Below the pieces are notes generated by a model. The model saw only the letters and a program-made list of their open reading frames with translations. It searched no databases and had not been told where the DNA came from. 64,000 nucleotides of DNA from assembly GCF_029589435.1 (NCBI RefSeq), contig NZ_JARRAG010000002.1, forward strand, positions 3,720,001 to 3,784,000, written 5' to 3'. Source of the DNA: Paludisphaera mucosa (lineage in GTDB: Bacteria > Planctomycetota > Planctomycetia > Isosphaerales > Isosphaeraceae). Position numbers and translations under genes: made by a program. Shown here piece by piece: positions 34,525 to 45,400 of this stretch; the stretch's first letter is position 1, and each line of letters begins with the position of its first letter.

Positions 34525-35295
34525 TCAGTCGCGGCTGTTGGCGAGCTTGGCCAGCAGGCGGAGGATCTCCAGGTACAGCCAGACGAGCGTGACCATCAGG
34601 CCGAACGCGCCGTACCACTCCATATACTTGGGGGCCTCGCGGCGGGCGGCCTCCTCGATGAAGTCGAAGTCGAGCAGCAGGTTGAACGCGGCCAGGCCGA
34701 CGACGAAGAGGCTGAAGCCGATGCCGATCGGCGTCGCGCTCCAGATCATGGGCATCGTCACGCCGAACATGCGGAGCAGCATCGAGACCAGGTAGAAGAG
34801 GCAGACCGCGCCGGTCGCCATCATGATCCCCGACCGCAGCTTTTCGGTGACCTTCACCATGCCGCTGGCGTAGAGGAAGAGCATGACGAGCGTGGTGCCG
34901 ACGGTCAGCGAGACCGCCTGGAGGGCGACGCCCTGGTAGGCGTTGCCATACTTGGCCCGCAACCCGGCCTCGATGAGCTGCGAAATGCCGCCCAGGAACA
35001 CGCCTTCCATCGCCGCGTAAACCGGGGCGGTCCAGGGTGCGAAGCTTGGCTTGAAGATCGTGACCAGCGACGTGACGAAGCCGGCGAGCGCCGCGCCGAC
35101 GACCACGCCGATCGGCATCTGGCCGGAGCCGACGGCGTTCCAGGTCCAAAGCGCGGTGCCGGAGAGGATCGCCAGCAGCAGGAACGTCTTGCTCATCGTC
35201 CCCTGGACGGTCGTCGTCATGCTGCGAGGCGCGCCGTACACCTGGTCGTAGCCGGCGAAGACGTCCTGGGAGAACGCGGGATTGCTGGAGGCCAC
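34525..35295 (-). CDS. Bax inhibitor-1/YccA family membrane protein
   Basis: The 256-residue protein has a hydrophilic N-terminus of about 34 residues and then seven hydrophobic spans, the layout of the BI-1-like (YetJ/YccA) family. Typical features are GVFLGGISQLIEA in the middle and the late acidic pair in DFDFIEEAARREAPKYMEWYGAFG, where Asp residues form the pH-sensing pore in characterised bacterial homologues. Bacterial members are calcium leak channels or modulators of membrane proteases. I cannot tell which applies here. The gene stands alone, with a classical terminator and a 672-bp upstream gap. Confidence 0.9.
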   Translation of the reverse strand: MASSNPAFSQDVFAGYDQVYGAPRSMTTTVQGTMSKTFLLLAILSGTALWTWNAVGSGQMPIGVVVGAALAGFVTSLVTIFKPSFAPWTAPVYAAMEGVFLGGISQLIEAGLRAKYGNAYQGVALQAVSLTVGTTLVMLFLYASGMVKVTEKLRSGIMMATGAVCLFYLVSMLLRMFGVTMPMIWSATPIGIGFSLFVVGLAAFNLLLDFDFIEEAARREAPKYMEWYGAFGLMVTLVWLYLEILRLLAKLANSRD

Positions 35296-35967
35296 GGATT
35301 CGTCTCCTTCGTGAAACGCGACGGAGTGAGCGGTCGTCTACGGCGTCGGTCGGGCGGAGGTCGTCGAGTCCGACGGCCGCCTTCGGCCCTCATTCTCGGC
35401 TCCATCCCCGCTTTTGGCAAGCAGAACCGCCGTCGCGCGGGACCGCCTCCTCAACCCTGATTATACGACGACTTCTCCTTCGAAGTTCGTCGGATTCGGG
35501 ACGATCTTGAAAGCCCGGTTCGAGAACCAAAGTTTTCGACCAGCGGTCGTCCCGGACGAATGGGTCCTCCTCCACCAACTCAGCGACTCCCGGCACGCCG
35601 GGTCGGGGACCGGTCGGCCTCAAATAATGGGAATCATCTTTAGGAAACGAACGTCCCGGAACCCGACGTTCACGGCCGATTTCGGGACTTTGAATCCGAG
35701 ACGGGATTCGGGCATGCATTAGGAACCGTCGATCCAGTTCGCCGGAGGAGTTGCAATAACGGGCGTTGTTGAGACCGTCTATTCGGCCATCGCGGGAGGC
35801 GGCGCGTGCCGTTTGGGACATACCTTATCTGGCACGGTCTCCTGGGACGAGCGAAAGCAGGGCCGTTCCTATCGGTACTGTGTCAAGTATGATGAGGGGT
35901 TAGAGCCGTAAGTTTAGGCCTTGAGCGCCATCCAATCATTGGCGGCAAGAAGGCCGGGTGACCTCTC
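35296..35967. other. 672-bp intergenic region before an orphan gene
   Basis: No convincing gene on either strand. It holds the left member (35820-35839) of a degenerate direct repeat whose partner lies at 36591-36610. Base composition is less GC-rich than the flanks. It could be remains of a decayed gene. Confidence 0.45.
35820..35839 (+). repeat. Degenerate direct repeat flanking orphan gene, left
   Basis: ATACCTTATCTGGCACGGTC matches ATACTCTATTTGGCACGCTC at 36591-36610 in 15 of 20 positions. The pair brackets the gene at 35968. Confidence 0.35.
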
Positions 35968-36459
35968 ATGGACAAATACGACCCCGCGCGGGACGTCACA
36001 CCTGCTTTCGTGGATCGCGTCACAGATTGGTTCGAACGAGCCGACGAGGTGCTCGTCATCCTCCGATACCTGAGAGCCGCCGGCGCGAAGGATTTCGCAT
36101 TCTGCCGCACACGATCCGAAGTCGAGGCGCTCATCGAATCCGTCCCGATCGGGACCGATATCGAGGTCTTCCGAGACCGCCAACTGCCGATCAGAGGCGT
36201 CGTCGATGAGACCTTCATTCGAACCGCCTTCGACTCCTTTCCCGACGGTGAGGAGTACCTGCTGATGACGATCGAGACTGAGCTCGGCAGCAGGATCAGC
36301 CGTTTCGCTCGGATCGATTGCAGTCAAAAGGAACTTCACGAATTACTGTCCGAGTTGATCGGAGCCGAGGTCGCTCTTGGCCGTTGCCCCGACTTTAACG
36401 TGGCCGATCATGACGGTCTGGTTTCCGCCGCCAAAGGGGGTATCGACGGGCCGAGATAA
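35968..36459 (+). CDS. Orphan hypothetical cytosolic protein
   Basis: The 163-residue acidic protein has no signal or membrane span. It looks like a genuine folded protein: amphipathic helices (VDRVTDWFERADEVLVILRY, SQKELHELLSELIGA) alternate with strands (GTDIEVFRDRQLP, YLLMTIETEL). No family recognised. Codon use is less GC3-biased than in neighbours, and it sits alone between long non-coding stretches with a degenerate direct repeat on both sides, so acquisition by transfer is plausible. A small immunity-type protein would be compatible in size and charge, but no toxin gene is present. The overlapping minus-strand frame (35914-36339) is judged a shadow. Confidence 0.6.
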   Translation: MDKYDPARDVTPAFVDRVTDWFERADEVLVILRYLRAAGAKDFAFCRTRSEVEALIESVPIGTDIEVFRDRQLPIRGVVDETFIRTAFDSFPDGEEYLLMTIETELGSRISRFARIDCSQKELHELLSELIGAEVALGRCPDFNVADHDGLVSAAKGGIDGPR

Positions 36460-36590
36460 CCAGGGTGCCGACAAACCTCACGCCGGAGCGGACCCGGCCC
36501 GATTCGCCAATTAGGCTCTAGCCTACGCGGCATGCTCGGTGCCGCCCGCGAAGTCTTCATTCTCTGCCATGCATGTGGCTGATGCGGGCG

Positions 36591-36610
36591 ATACTCTATT
36601 TGGCACGCTC
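36591..36610 (+). repeat. Degenerate direct repeat flanking orphan gene, right
   Basis: Partner of 35820-35839; the two are 771 bp apart in the same orientation. Confidence 0.35.
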
Positions 36611-36640
36611 GGTGGTCTCGACGATTCTGCGGGCCTGTGT

Positions 36641-36658
36641 CAAAAACGAGCGTTTTTG
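36641..36658. terminator. 8-bp palindrome CAAAAACG-AG-CGTTTTTG
   Basis: A perfect inverted repeat with a 2-nt centre, 182 nt after the orphan gene stop. The T-run on the 3' arm could help termination, but the minimal loop makes a protein-binding dyad equally likely. Confidence 0.35.
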
Positions 36659-36852
36659 GGACGCTCCGCCTGCACAAAACATAGAGGCCGCCTACCAAAC
36701 CAGGCTGCCGGCACCGACGCGCATGGCTCGTTGATCGATAGCCTCCCATCGAACCATCGGTGTTGAACTCTTGTCGCCCTTCACCCGCCTGCCCCCCCCT
36801 TCAGACATTGACGTCGGTAGCCCTTCCGATCCGTGCGATTTCGTCGAATCAC

Positions 36853-38568
36853 TCACCGCGGCGTCAGCTTGGGCCAGGCGACGTCGACCCCTTGGGCCTT
36901 CAGCTTGTCCTGGAAGGCGTCGAACCGCTTGCGGTCGGCCCGGACGGCCTTCGGGGGCTCCTTGATCGCCAGGCAGTGGGCGACTAGCGCGCCGGCGGCC
37001 TCGCCGATCTGCCATTCGACGGGATGGAGGCGGTAGCAGCCGTTGGAGATGTGCGTGACGCCCAGGTTCTTGCAGGCGGGGAGCAGGTTCTCGACGCGGA
37101 CGGGCAGGAGCGCGCCCAGGGGGATCTGGAAGGGGAGCGAGCTGACGTCGACGTAGTTCTTGCCGCCGGTCGCCGGGTGCAGGTCGATCCGGTAGCTGCC
37201 GACGCCGACGGAGTCCCAGAACGGCTCGGCCGCGACGTCTTCCGCGCCGGTCGCCTTGCGGCGGGCCTCGGTGCCGACGTGGTTCTCGGTGACGGTGAAC
37301 TCGGCGCGGATCCGGCGCGACTCGCGGACGTAGGGGGCCTTGGCCAGGCCGTCGTCGGTCCCCACCATGTCGGGTCGGAGCCGCAGGCCCTTCCAGCCCG
37401 TCCCGCCGTCGGGCCGCGGGCACTCGGTCTGCATCCAGTACAGGAGCGAGAGGCTGAGCTGTTTGGCGCGGCGGACGTGGGCCTCGGCCTGCTCGGACGT
37501 CTGGCCCTCGGCGACGAGCGGCCCGAGCAGGTAGTCGTTTTGAGGCCAGTTGACGAGCGTCACGCCGCCGCCGTCGTACACGCCGGGACGGTAGATCGAG
37601 GGGTCGAGGATCCGACGGTAGAGCCAGAGGCCCTTCCCCTTGCCGGTCGGGTCGAACCCCTGGTTGTTGGCCTTAAGGGTGATCGGGTGGGTGTAGCTCA
37701 GATCGAGGAGCTTGCCCGGCCACGGCGGCGACAGCTCGGGGACGAATCCCCGCCAGAAGTCGTATTCCTCGGGCCGGTCGATCGTGTGGTCCTCGCCGGG
37801 GCGGTGCTCCATCGGGAAGCAGACGGTGAACGCCTGCTGGACGCCGGGGGCCGCCGCGTCGAGCGCGTGGGGCTCGCCGGTCTCGGCCCGGGACTCGGCC
37901 CCGACGACGTGCTCGACGCCGGCCATCGGCAGCAGGTCGCCCAGCTCGGTGGCGTCGAGGAAGTACGGCGCCGTCAGCGTGATCTCGGCCCCGGTGCGGC
38001 GGTTCCGGACGGACACGGCCCGGACGCGGTCGCCCTGGACCTCGGCCCGGACTGGCTCGTGTTCGAGCAGGGTGAGGAGTCGGCCGAGCGAGGCGTAGTG
38101 CGCGAGCAGGTCGGTCAGCACGGCGAGGCTCACGCGGGGCTCGTGGCAGAGCCGCGAGACGCCCCCGCCGCCTGGGTTGAGGAACGGGTTCGCGAGCGCC
38201 TCGGCCGTCAGCGGGGCGGTCCGCTTGTAGTAGTCGCGGACCCCCGTGCGGTAGCCGCGATAGCTCGTCGACGAGCCGAACTGCTCGATCCAGGGGTGCT
38301 CGTCCGGCGGGACAGCCTGGCTGGTGAGCTGGCCGCCGATCCAGTCGGTGGGCTCGGTGAGGACGACCCGCAGGCCGCTCCGAAGGGCCGCGAGAGCGGC
38401 GGCGACGCCCCCCACGCCCCCGCCGACGATCACCAGGTCGGCGGCGATCTCGCCGCGGGGGGCGGCGAGCCCGGCGAGGGCCTCGCGGCGCGGGGCGGAG
38501 GCGGCGAGCCACGGCAGGAGCGAGAGGCCCCGGCCGCAGCGCCGGAGCAGTTCGCGACGGGTCGTCAT
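36853..38568 (-). CDS. Exported FAD-dependent oxidoreductase (FAD_oxidored family)
   Basis: The 571-residue protein has a basic twin-arginine-like start (MTTRRELLRRCGRGLSLLPW) and then the dinucleotide-binding motif VIVGGGVGGVAAALAAL (GxGxxG at 49-54), closed by the acidic end of strand 2 (VVLTEPTDWIGGQLT). WIGGQLTSQ and the later YFLDATELGDLLPMAG are typical of the FAD-dependent oxidoreductase family PF12831, common in planctomycete secretomes. GVTHISNGCYRLHPVEWQIGEAAGAL is the family's C-terminal FAD block. The substrate is unknown. Export by Tat would fit cytoplasmic FAD loading. It is divergent from the tRNA-Leu gene. Confidence 0.88.
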   Translation of the reverse strand: MTTRRELLRRCGRGLSLLPWLAASAPRREALAGLAAPRGEIAADLVIVGGGVGGVAAALAALRSGLRVVLTEPTDWIGGQLTSQAVPPDEHPWIEQFGSSTSYRGYRTGVRDYYKRTAPLTAEALANPFLNPGGGGVSRLCHEPRVSLAVLTDLLAHYASLGRLLTLLEHEPVRAEVQGDRVRAVSVRNRRTGAEITLTAPYFLDATELGDLLPMAGVEHVVGAESRAETGEPHALDAAAPGVQQAFTVCFPMEHRPGEDHTIDRPEEYDFWRGFVPELSPPWPGKLLDLSYTHPITLKANNQGFDPTGKGKGLWLYRRILDPSIYRPGVYDGGGVTLVNWPQNDYLLGPLVAEGQTSEQAEAHVRRAKQLSLSLLYWMQTECPRPDGGTGWKGLRLRPDMVGTDDGLAKAPYVRESRRIRAEFTVTENHVGTEARRKATGAEDVAAEPFWDSVGVGSYRIDLHPATGGKNYVDVSSLPFQIPLGALLPVRVENLLPACKNLGVTHISNGCYRLHPVEWQIGEAAGALVAHCLAIKEPPKAVRADRKRFDAFQDKLKAQGVDVAWPKLTPR

Positions 38569-38581
38569 GACGGAATACCTC

Positions 38582-38610
38582 TTGGGAGGGGCCGACGATC
38601 CTGCTAGGAT
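38582..38610 (+). promoter_or_regulatory. Candidate promoter for tRNA-Leu
   Basis: TTGGGA and TAGGAT with exactly 17-nt spacing, each 4 of 6 matches to the sigma-70 consensus, end 36 nt before the tRNA. Confidence 0.5.
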
Positions 38611-38646
38611 AAGTCCGCACCGGCCCGGCCGCGATAGGCCGCCGTC

Positions 38647-38728
38647 GCGAGAGTGGCGGAACTGGCAGACGCGCAGGATTTAGGTTCCTGTGCCGCAAGG
38701 CGTGCGGGTTCGACTCCCGCCTCTCGCA
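38647..38728 (+). tRNA. tRNA-Leu (anticodon UAG, reads CUA/CUG)
   Basis: The cloverleaf is complete. The acceptor stem is GCGAGAG with CTCTCGC (38647-38653, 38721-38727) and the discriminator is A38728. The anticodon stem CAGGA/TCCTG encloses loop TTTAGGT with anticodon TAG. A long class II variable arm (TGCCGCAAGGCGT) fits leucine, and the T arm is GCGGG-TTCGACT-CCCGC. The 3' CCA is not encoded (ATTG follows), so it must be added by tRNA nucleotidyltransferase. Confidence 0.96.
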
Positions 38729-38779
38729 TTGAATCGATCGTCCACGGGACGATGCCCGGCTGATTCGGCGAACGCCGCA

Positions 38780-39853
38780 TCAGGGGCCGAGCCTGCGGGC
38801 CGCGTCCTGGAGCTTCCGGTTACGCGCGACCTGGACGTCGAGTTCCTCGCCGCCGATCGAGCGGACCATGGCGCCGATGGTCGTCGCCGGGTCGTTGGAC
38901 CAAAACAGGCCGACGTCTTCCCGCGGGTCGTAGTGGAAGCCGACGCGTTCGCCGTATTTCTCGCGCAGGGCCTCGCCGTCCCGCAGGAAGCCCGACCAGC
39001 CGAGGATGGCGTAGCTCAGGTCGATCTCGTGGACGAGCACGCGGTCGGGGCCCTCGATGCGCGCCGCGGGTATCCCCGTCGGCTCGTAGACGGTGGCGTT
39101 GTTCCGCCAGGTGCTCGACACGACGTAGTAGCGGTGTCGGGCGGCATGCGAGGCCGGCAGCACCGTGGCCGGCGAGGCCGTGGGCCAGGCGACGATCTCG
39201 GCGCCGGCCTTCGCCAGGGCGTCCCAACCGTCGTCGTACTGGACGTCCCAGCAGATCTGGACGCCCAGCCGGCCGAAGTCGCACGCGAACACCGGGCAGT
39301 CCCGGCCCGGCGCGACGCCGCCCTCCAGCACGTCGCTGCCGACGTAGGCCACGGGATGCCGCTTGGCGTAGATCCCCGCGACCTCCCCCCGACGGTCGAA
39401 CAGGACGGCGGCGTTGGAACAGGTGGTCCCCTTGGGCCCCGGCTCGGCCAGGTCCATCGTGGCGAGGATGTAGGTTTTGTGCTTCCGCGCCAGGTCGCCG
39501 AAGAAATCCTGGACCGGGCCTTCGAGGGGGACGGCCCGCGAACGGGCGTCGCCGCTCGTGGTCGTCACCGCCGTCTCGGGCAGGATCGCCAGGTCGAGGC
39601 CCCGCGCGGGCCGTCGCTCCGCCGCGCGGCGGGCCATCTCGTCGACCAGCCCCCCCAGCGCCTGGAGCCTTCGCTCCAGCCCCGGGTACTCGCCGTGGGC
39701 GCCGAGGATGGCCGTCCCGACGACGACCTTGCGAGGGGGGCGGTCCATCTTCGCGGCCGGGGGCGGCCCGGGCTCGTCCTTCACGAGGGCGGCCGCGCTG
39801 ATGGACGCCAGGTTCGTCAGGCCGAGGAGCACCGGCAGCAGGATTCGATTCAT
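38780..39853 (-). CDS. Exported carbon-nitrogen hydrolase (nitrilase superfamily)
   Basis: The 357-residue protein has an N-terminal signal peptide (MNRILLPVLLGLTNLASISAA) and the full nitrilase catalytic triad: Glu93 in LAILPETAV, Lys164 in IYAKRHPVAY, Cys201 in VQICWDVQYDD. The enzyme should hydrolyse an amide or nitrile outside the cytoplasm. Most family members are cytosolic, so the export signal is notable. N-acyltransferases such as Lnt share the fold, but no multi-span membrane part is present, so Lnt is excluded. Its 3' end faces the tRNA-Leu gene about 50 nt away. It is divergent from the histidine kinase. Confidence 0.86.
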   Translation of the reverse strand: MNRILLPVLLGLTNLASISAAALVKDEPGPPPAAKMDRPPRKVVVGTAILGAHGEYPGLERRLQALGGLVDEMARRAAERRPARGLDLAILPETAVTTTSGDARSRAVPLEGPVQDFFGDLARKHKTYILATMDLAEPGPKGTTCSNAAVLFDRRGEVAGIYAKRHPVAYVGSDVLEGGVAPGRDCPVFACDFGRLGVQICWDVQYDDGWDALAKAGAEIVAWPTASPATVLPASHAARHRYYVVSSTWRNNATVYEPTGIPAARIEGPDRVLVHEIDLSYAILGWSGFLRDGEALREKYGERVGFHYDPREDVGLFWSNDPATTIGAMVRSIGGEELDVQVARNRKLQDAARRLGP

Positions 39854-40166
39854 CGCGACGGCTCCGGGAGTTCGACGGGGGGAGCGACGCGCGCCATCTT
39901 AGCCGAGGAGCGACCCGCGGCGACGGCCGAACCGCGTCGCTTCCCCGAGAAATCCCGGCGTCGCACGAAGTCCGAAACCGCAGAGACTCGACTGGATCGT
40001 GCGTTCGGCCGTCGGTAAAGTGTCCAGAGGCCATAAGTTTCGACGAGGAAGGTGGCCGAGGCTCTTCGGATTCGGGTCCCCGCACGGCGAGGGATTGAGG
40101 GATCGAGCCCCACGTCCCCCGACGAGCCTCGTCTCCATCCCGAATCCCCAGGGGGATCGGCCTCGC
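39854..40166. other. 313-bp divergent intergenic region
   Basis: It should contain promoters for the nitrilase-like gene and the histidine kinase. I see no gene, repeat or strong hairpin. Confidence 0.4.
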
Positions 40167-42137
<1,971 letters not shown>

Positions 42138-42198
42138 GGCCGGCGGCCAGCGGGCGCGGAGCCTGTTCCAGGAGGTGGGCTGGATTCCCGTGAGACGG

Positions 42199-42365
42199 CC
42201 TCCCCCCGCGAGGGGGGAGGCAGAGCCCCAGGGGTCGGATGAGGGGGAGGCCGCGCGAGAGACCGTCGGAATTCACAATTCCGCAACACGATGCGCCGAC
42301 GGTTTCCGTGCTCGTCACCCCCTCATCCGGCCCTTCGGGCCACCTTCCCCCGCGAGGGGGGAAGG
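42199..42365. repeat. Long palindromic intergenic repeat, family R, copy 1
   Basis: The element begins with the small hairpin CCTCCCCCCGCGAGGGGGG and ends with TTCCCCCGCGAGGGGGGAA. Between them an inverted pair is visible: a left arm with GGGTCGGATGAGGGGGAGG and a right arm with CCCCTCATCCGGCCC. It fills the gap between convergent stops at 42137 and 42407. The right part GACGGTTTCCGTGCTCGTC recurs in copies 2 and 3. Confidence 0.8.
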
Positions 42366-42406
42366 CCGTCGGAGGGCCCCGCCTCACGACCTTGAGGAAC
42401 CGTCCC

Positions 42407-45400
42407 TCAGCTCGGCGGCAAGCCCTGGCGCGCCCGCCGCTTGTCCTGCCGGCGCTGCTGGCGGGCCTCTTTCTGGAGTTGACGCTCCTCGGGCGTGCGC
42501 GAGAACGGCAGGCGGAAGCCCGGGAGCAGGATCTCGGCGTCGGGATCGGCGTCGACCCCCGGCTTCGGCGGCGCGGGGGTGACGCGCTTCGGCGCGGGAG
42601 CTGTGGCGGCGGGCGGCTTGCGATTGATCCGGGGCGCGTCGCCTTCGATGAGGGGCCCGTCGACCTCGGGGCCGTCGAGCGGCGGCAGGGCCTCGACGCG
42701 GGGCGCCGGCCGGCCGCCGCCGTTCCCGCCGCGGCGGAAGAGGTCGCCGATCCCCGAGCCGACGCCCAGGGTGGTCTCCAGCAGCGACTCGCCGAAGTTC
42801 TTGAACCGCTCCTTGATGCGCTCGCCGTCGATCTTGGGCTTGTCGAGCGTCCCCGTGAGCGGCACCTGGATCTGGGCGTTCTCCAGGAGCGCCGAGAGCA
42901 CCGGGATGTTCCGCCGCGGCGGCACGGCGGCGAACGTCGCGAGCATGTCGATCCGCTTGTCGAAGTCCATCCAGCCTTCGAGGCCGATGACCGCCACCTC
43001 GCCCACGGGCAGGATCAGCCCCTCCTGGTAGATCTTCCGGCCCAGGATCCGGACGGAGACCGGGTCGCGGAGCACGAAGATCGCCTTCCGCTCCAGGTTG
43101 AACGTGGCGATCAGCTGGTCGACCAGCGGGCCCGGCATGAACCGCACGGAGTCGAACTGGACGTCCCCCTCGACCTTCGTCTTCGTGCCGTCGCCGTCCA
43201 GGGCGAACTGGGCGTCGACCAGGTCGAACGAGACCTTGCCCTCGACCCGGGTCGCCTGGTCGAGCACCGGCGCGACGAACGACAGGAAGCGGTGCGACAC
43301 CTCGTCGTTGACCACCGCGTCGGCCAGGTTCGACCCCTTGCCCAGCCGCAACCATCGGCCCCCCTCGTCGTCGGTGGCGATCTCGGGGTCGAGCCGCAGC
43401 CGGCCCCCGTTGAGGACCGCGTCGATCGGGTCGATCACGAGCTTGCCGTCGACCGCGCGGAGGACGAGCGTCGTCCGCTCCAGCCGCATGCCGAAGACGT
43501 CGACGAGGTCCAGCTGCAGGCCGATCTCGCCGTCTAGCGTCGACGCCTGATCCTTCGCCGCATCGCCCAGGGGGATCCGACCGGCCAGGCTCCAGGCGTG
43601 GGGACGGCCCTGGATCGAGGCGTCGGGCTCGACGCGCACGGCCAGCTCGCGGGTCAGCCGGTCCCAGTCGGGAGCCAGCGTCCCCTTGAGGTCGACGACC
43701 GGAGCGTCGTCGGCGATGGCGACGGTCCCCTGCCCGTCCGCCTTCGCATAAGGCGTGTCGAGGGCCAGCCGGGTCACGTCGAGCCGACGCTCCTTCACGG
43801 CGAGCGTGGAGTCGAGCGTCAGCGTCGCCGCGCCGACCTCCTCCTTCGCGCCGGCGGCGGTCGTCTGGACGATGTCGCGGCCCTGCACGACGGCGTCGAG
43901 GTTCCAGACGTCCTTCACCTGCTTGCCGTCGACCTCGGCCGCGAGCGTGCCGGCGATCGTGGGGGTCGCCACGCCCGCGACGTCCTGGATCGCGGCGAGG
44001 TCGCCCGAGAGGTTCACCTGGAACCAGGCCGCGCCCTTCGCCTTCAGGCCGCCCGCCAGGACGTGGTCGACCGAGAACGCCGGCGGCTTCTCGTTCGTCG
44101 CCGCGTCGCCGACCGGGTCGCGGCGGGTGATGTTCAGCTCGTCCTTTTTGAGGTCGTACCGCGCCGAGCCGCGCCAGACGTAGGGGTCCTGGGGCAGGAA
44201 CCCGCCGCCGGGGCCGACGAACCGCGAGACGGCCACGCGGAGGTTGCTGGCGTCGACGCCCTCGTCGTCGGCGACGACGCCGCCGGCGGCCTCGACGACC
44301 CGCTTCGCCCCGCCGAGGTCGACCGTCGTCCGGGCCGAGGCTTTCACGGTCGCCGGGGTCGGCCTGTCGGCCTCGGACGTCGCCTCCAATTTCAGCTCGT
44401 CCTCGGCGCTACGGCCCAGGAGCGAGGCGAAGCGCCAGTCGCGCGGCAGGCCCGAAGGCTGGGCCTCGCCGCGCACCGCCAGCTCGGCCCGGACCTCGTC
44501 GCGGCGGACCGTCTCGACGACCGGCAGCCCCGCCAGCACGAGGCCCTTGACCCCGCCGTCGGCCGCGACCTGGTAGCCCCCGTCCTTGCGGACGTAGCTC
44601 GCGTGCAGCGTGCCCGCGCCGGCCGACTCGAAGCCGCCCAGGTCGACCCAGTCGCGGAGCCGCTCGCGGGCGGCGGCGAGGTCGAACGTCGCGTTCACGT
44701 CGATCCCGTCGTCGAGGTTCCCCTTGCCGGTCGCCGTCAGGAAGGCCGTGCGGACGTCGAGCTGGTCCAGGCTGAGCGCCTTCGGCGTGCGGTCGAGGCG
44801 GACGACGAGCGTGGTCGGGTCGTTCCAGGCGATCTGGCGCGGCCCCTTCTTCGCGGCGAGGTCGGCGAGCTTCGCCGTGACCTCGATGCGCTGGCCGGGC
44901 TCGGCCCCCGCGGCCCCGGCGGGGCGGGCTTTGGCCTCGGCGAGCAGCTCGACGGCCCCCTTCTCGATCGTGACGTCGTCCTGGAGCCGCAACGTATGGC
45001 GGAGCTGGTTGGCGATGGCCGCGAGGTCGACGCGGCCTTCGAGCTTCGCCGAGCGGTCGGCGGCCGGCGGGAACTCGCCGGCGGCGGAGAACGTCGCGGC
45101 GGGGGCGTCGAACGCGAACCGCTCGATCCCGTAGACGCCGTCGCGGCCGTGCGCCTTCCAGCCGAGCTTCAGCCGGGCCTGGCGGAACTCGTCGCCCGAG
45201 AGCTTCGGGCCCCGGGCGAGGAAGTCGAGGATCGTGGCGTCGCCCTCGGTCGCGAGGGCCCCGTCGACGAGCTTGGCCTCCAGCGCCCCCGAGAACAGGC
45301 CCGACGTCTGGAGCCCCGCGAGATCGCCGAACGTGGGGGCGATCCGCCAGGGCCAGCGGTCGCCGGTGACGGCGATCGCGGCGTTCTTCGTCGGGCTCAC

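Larger units (their letters stand above)
36460..36852. other. 393-bp intergenic region with short palindrome
   Basis: It carries the right repeat (36591-36610) and the AT-rich palindrome at 36641-36658. Open frames here are short and unconvincing on both strands. Confidence 0.45.

Noticed and set aside
35914-36339. A minus-strand frame of 141 codons overlapping the 35968 gene
   Set aside because: The plus-strand frame has a more natural amino-acid pattern with alternating helices and strands; only one of the two can be real, and the plus frame is longer.
36408-36766. Small frames on both strands in the gap after 36459
   Set aside because: Low-quality composition with many Arg/Pro and no ribosome binding site; judged non-coding.
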